From contig NZ_CAJNAT010000014.1 in the NCBI RefSeq assembly GCF_905220705.1, positions 1-64,000 of the forward strand: DNA of 64,000 nt. Direction: 5' to 3'. Shown here in pieces: positions 61,369 to 64,000 of this stretch (position 1 is the first letter of the stretch; each line of letters opens with the position of its first letter). Source of the stretch: Paraburkholderia domus. GTDB taxonomy: Bacteria > Pseudomonadota > Gammaproteobacteria > Burkholderiales > Burkholderiaceae. The notes under the pieces are model-generated. The model ran no database searches and had not been told where the DNA came from. It saw only the letters and a list, made by a program, of their open reading frames with translations. The position numbers were made by a program, and so were the translations under genes.

Positions 61369-61402
61369 CATCGTCCATCTCTATCGACAAGGAGTAACCC
61401 GC

Positions 61403-62620
61403 ATGCACGCCGCCCATAGCGCCAACGCCGGTGCAGGCACCGCCGAACAACGGTTCATCGATGCACAGGAGCACTACCCGCAATACGCGGGACCGCTCTC
61501 CCTCGATGAACTCATCATTGAAGTCGAACGCCGCCGCGACGAGTTCGATGGACTATCGCACGTGCCGCCCGACATGGTCGGCAAGATGAAGCGCGCCGGC
61601 ATTTTCCGCGCAAGTACGCCGAAGCGTTTCGGCGGCGACGCACTCCCTCCACCGCGTTTTCTCGAAACGCTGGAACGGATAGCGATAGCAGACGGGTCGA
61701 CGGCCTGGGTCGCCGCATTCGGCTCGGCCAACACATACCTGGCTTCGCTGCCGATCGAAACTCAGGCTCGCATTTATACATCCGGTCCCGACCAGGTTTT
61801 CGCGGGCGGGTTGTATCCATTGCAGAAAGCCGAGCGCGCGCCGGGCGGCTTCCTCGTCTCGGGGCAATGGCATTTCGCGAGCGGCTGCAAGGGCGCCGAC
61901 TGGATCGGCGTGGGGATTGGCGGCACACCCGCCAACGCGGGCGATACCAATGCGGGCAAACCCTTCACGGCCGTGTTCCCGGCGAGCGAAGTGGAGATCG
62001 TCGACAACTGGAACGTAGTCGGCATGCAGGGCACGGGCAGTCACGACCTGCGTCTGCAGAACAAGTTCGTCGATGAAGCGTGGACGTTCGTTCGTGGCGG
62101 CGCAGCGTTGATCGACGAACCGCTCTACCGCTATCCGGCCGTCGCCTATCAGGCGCAAGTCCACGCTTCGGTCAATCTCGGCCTCGCGCGCGCGGCGCTC
62201 GACCTGCTCGCGTCGATGTCGGGCGTCACCAAAACGACCACAGGTGCGCCGCGTCTCGCGGATCGCGCGTACTACCGTTCGGGCCTGGCGCAAGCCGAGG
62301 CCAGTCTGCGCAGCGCGCGCGCCTTCTTCTTCGAGGCCGCGGAAACGTCCTGGCGCACCATACTTGCGGGCAATCCCGTGTTGCCGGCAGAAGCCAACCT
62401 GCTGCGTTTGTCGGCGACCCATGCCGCGCACGCGGGCGCCGAAGTCGTCATGCAGGCCTACAAGATGGCGGGCATCAACGCGATCTACCGCGAGAGCCGC
62501 ATGCAGCGCCTGGTGCGCGACTCCATCGTGGTGACGCAACATGCGTTTCTTGGCGAAGGCACCTATGACGCATCGGGCGCGATCTTCGTCGGCATTCCGC
62601 CTGTCACGCCCTTTCCCTGA
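61403..62620 (+). CDS. Flavin-dependent monooxygenase, acyl-CoA dehydrogenase fold (HpaB/HsaA/DszC-like)
   Basis: A 405-residue oxygenase component of a two-component flavin monooxygenase. It follows the group D fold: VPPDMVGKMKRAGIFRASTPKRFGG, then IADGSTAWVAAFGSANTYLASL, FASGCKGADWIGVG, NWNVVGMQGTGSHDLRLQNKFVDE, and a C-terminal YRESRMQRLVRDS with H in THAAHAGAE. It receives reduced flavin from the reductase encoded next, and hydroxylates a small aromatic or other ring. AAGGAG precedes ATG 61403; an upstream frame from 61259 overlaps the transporter. Confidence 0.88.
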   Translation: MHAAHSANAGAGTAEQRFIDAQEHYPQYAGPLSLDELIIEVERRRDEFDGLSHVPPDMVGKMKRAGIFRASTPKRFGGDALPPPRFLETLERIAIADGSTAWVAAFGSANTYLASLPIETQARIYTSGPDQVFAGGLYPLQKAERAPGGFLVSGQWHFASGCKGADWIGVGIGGTPANAGDTNAGKPFTAVFPASEVEIVDNWNVVGMQGTGSHDLRLQNKFVDEAWTFVRGGAALIDEPLYRYPAVAYQAQVHASVNLGLARAALDLLASMSGVTKTTTGAPRLADRAYYRSGLAQAEASLRSARAFFFEAAETSWRTILAGNPVLPAEANLLRLSATHAAHAGAEVVMQAYKMAGINAIYRESRMQRLVRDSIVVTQHAFLGEGTYDASGAIFVGIPPVTPFP

Positions 62621-62639
62621 CATGCGAGGAGCAATCGCT

Positions 62640-63164
62640 ATGACGAACGATAAAGATCAGACCCGTACGCAGTTCCGCAATGCGATGGCCGCGCTGGGCG
62701 CGGCGGTCAACGTCATCACGACCGATGGTCCGCGTGGCCGCTGCGGCATCACTGCAAGCGCGGTCTGTTCGGTGACGGACTCTCCGCCGACCATGCTCGT
62801 GTGCATCAATCAATCGAGCTATGTGCACGACATTCTGTCTGGCAACGAGCGCGTGTGTATCAACGTGCTGGGCGCCGATGCCGAGGAGGCTGCGCGCGTG
62901 TTCGCGGGCATGACCGGCTGCTCGATGGACGAACGCTTCGAGCGGTGCGCGTCGCGCTCGGGCTGCTCGGATGTCCCCGTGCTCGACAACGCGATTGCGA
63001 CGCTCGAAGGCAGAATCGCCGACAGCAAGACTGTTGGCTCGCATTCGGTCTTCTTCGTGCGGGTCGATCACATCGGCACGCGCGAGCATGGCGACGGTCT
63101 CGTCTGGTTCGGCAGGCAATTCCATCGGCTCGCGCGAACGAGCGCATCCTGTGGGGTGGCCTGA
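62640..63164 (+). CDS. Flavin reductase, HpaC-like
   Basis: A 174-residue reductase of the FMN-binding split-barrel family. FRNAMAALGAAVNVITTDGPRGRCGITASAVCSVTDSPPTMLVCIN and the GDGLVWFGRQFHRL end are typical. It supplies FADH2 or FMNH2 to the oxygenase encoded upstream. GAGGAG lies eight bases before the ATG, 19 bp after the monooxygenase stop. Confidence 0.9.
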   Translation: MTNDKDQTRTQFRNAMAALGAAVNVITTDGPRGRCGITASAVCSVTDSPPTMLVCINQSSYVHDILSGNERVCINVLGADAEEAARVFAGMTGCSMDERFERCASRSGCSDVPVLDNAIATLEGRIADSKTVGSHSVFFVRVDHIGTREHGDGLVWFGRQFHRLARTSASCGVA

Positions 63165-63166
63165 TC

Positions 63167-63871
63167 ATGCAAGCTTGTCTCTTTCTGATTGGGCAAAGCG
63201 GACCGGAGCCGCTAGTCGATGTGCAAGCGCTGCAACGCGCGGCGACGGGGATCGACGGCTTACGGCGGTTGATCGTTCACGAACCGGTGTCCGGGCAGAT
63301 CGATCCGCGGATCGCCGCGCCAGACGATGCGCCTTCGTGCGTACTTCAGTGCTACTTCGACGAACTCGCGCCCCTTGAAGCCGCCTTGCGTTCCGATGGC
63401 GCGATACACAGCGCGCTGCGGACAGCGGCGCGCGCCGAGTTGCAGCGCGATACCTTCAGGCAGCAGATCATGGCGGTGCGCAAGTTCACGCCGCCGGCCG
63501 CTCCGACCGAAGACGAACAGCGCACGCAGCGGTGCACTTATCTCGTCGCTTACGAAGGCCCAGCCGAAGACCTCAACGCGTGGCTCAAGCATTACCTGCA
63601 GGGGCATCCGCCGCTCATGCTGCAATTGCCGGCAATCCGCGAGGTCGAGATCTATTCCTGCCTCGACGGCACGAGCGGCTTGCCCTTCGTGCGAGCGCAG
63701 GCCATGCAGCGCAACAAGGTCGTATTCGACGATCCAGGCGCCCTCGCGAACGCACTCGCCTCACCCGTGCGCGACGAGATGCGACGCGACTTCCATACTC
63801 TGCCTCCCTATCAGGGCGCCGCGCCGCATTTTGCAATGCACAGCAAGTGCGTTAATCTCGCAACACACTAA
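63167..63871 (+). CDS. Hypothetical protein of flavin monooxygenase operon, 234 aa
   Basis: A 234-residue soluble protein whose ATG follows the reductase stop by two bases, so it is co-translated. Two similar halves are suggested: FDELAPLEAALRSDGAIHSALRTA in the first and VVFDDPGALANALASPVRDEMRRDFHTLP in the second, the latter reminiscent of EthD-type ferredoxin-fold domains. Such small proteins are often found with degradation enzymes. The reading is tentative. Confidence 0.7.
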   Translation: MQACLFLIGQSGPEPLVDVQALQRAATGIDGLRRLIVHEPVSGQIDPRIAAPDDAPSCVLQCYFDELAPLEAALRSDGAIHSALRTAARAELQRDTFRQQIMAVRKFTPPAAPTEDEQRTQRCTYLVAYEGPAEDLNAWLKHYLQGHPPLMLQLPAIREVEIYSCLDGTSGLPFVRAQAMQRNKVVFDDPGALANALASPVRDEMRRDFHTLPPYQGAAPHFAMHSKCVNLATH

Positions 63872-63919
63872 CCGGCCGTTGAGCGCAGCGCGGCCCACTT
63901 TCGTCCGCGAGTAACGGGC

Positions 63920-64000
63920 ATGAACAAGCCGAACCTCGGCATCGCCGACCTCAACCTGCTGCGCGTGTTCCTTGCTATCTGGGACCTGCGCAGCCTCACC
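63920..64000 (+). CDS. LysR-family regulator (5' part only)
   Basis: Twenty-seven codons from ATG 63920 reach the window end: ADLNLLRVFLAIWDLRSLT is the start of a LysR-type HTH. It follows the monooxygenase operon by 48 bp on the same strand and is a likely regulator of it. Confidence 0.8.
   Translation, partial: MNKPNLGIADLNLLRVFLAIWDLRSLT

Noticed and set aside
1-64000. CRISPR arrays, rRNA and tRNA genes, phage structural genes
   Set aside because: I looked for regular spaced repeats, tRNA T-loop patterns and phage proteins and saw none that hold up; the TTCGAACC at about 19050 is not in a tRNA fold.

Overview
The window is high-GC DNA with tightly packed metabolic operons. It carries ABC uptake systems, a trimeric-type porin, an OpgC-like acyltransferase, a DUF3331-like protein, a polyhydroxyalkanoate phasin, molybdenum hydroxylases and LysR/GntR regulators. 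This fits a soil or plant-associated Burkholderiales bacterium, most likely Paraburkholderia; that is inference from gene content, as no rRNA, tRNA or marker gene is present.

Layout. 1-5.7 kb: a plus-strand transport operon with a polyamine/opine-type system (end of a binding protein, two permeases, ATPase) followed by an amino-acid-type binding protein and two permeases, closed by a strong terminator. 5.7-19 kb: two paralogous minus-strand operons for exported molybdenum hydroxylases (2Fe-2S subunit, molybdopterin subunit, triheme cytochrome c), separated by a small conserved gene, an alpha/beta hydrolase, an NlpD-like LysM/LytM lipoprotein and a small hypothetical gene. 19-32.3 kb: ordinary genes, including a divergent DeoR regulator and NudK-like Nudix hydrolase, porin, OpgC-like protein, esterase, PerM/AI-2E membrane protein, cupin plus orphan ModA-like protein, and phasin.

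32.4-41.8 kb is an accessory island and looks like a graveyard of plasmid or integrative-element genes. It holds an IS6 fossil, a CoiA-like protein, an intact VapBC module, a SET-domain gene and a kfrA-like gene each cut by an in-frame TAG, a 107-bp element with perfect 23-bp inverted repeats, a broken AbiE module, and a CcdA gene whose CcdB partner stops at a dead IS5/IS1182-type element flanked by CTAG.

42-49.2 kb: a LysR regulator divergent from an operon with an acidic-amino-acid ABC importer, an aminotransferase, an atypical SDR and an RraA-type aldolase. Together they suggest import and catabolism of a hydroxylated dicarboxylic amino acid. 49.9-52.1 kb: a medium-chain dehydrogenase, an aldo/keto reductase fragment and a near-intact IS6 transposase.

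52.3-57.8 kb: a GntR-controlled catabolic cluster (MFS carrier, membrane fatty-acid-hydroxylase-type enzyme, Fe-dependent alcohol dehydrogenase, alpha/beta hydrolase). A near-identical AT-rich palindrome lies 28-36 bp before three of its transcription units. 57.8-59.8 kb: a glcD-like pseudogene cut off by a decayed Tn5-type insertion sequence. 60-64 kb: an MHS-family transporter, a two-component flavin monooxygenase with its reductase, an unrecognised protein, and the start of a LysR regulator.

All calls come from reading the sequence and its translations; no database search was run.
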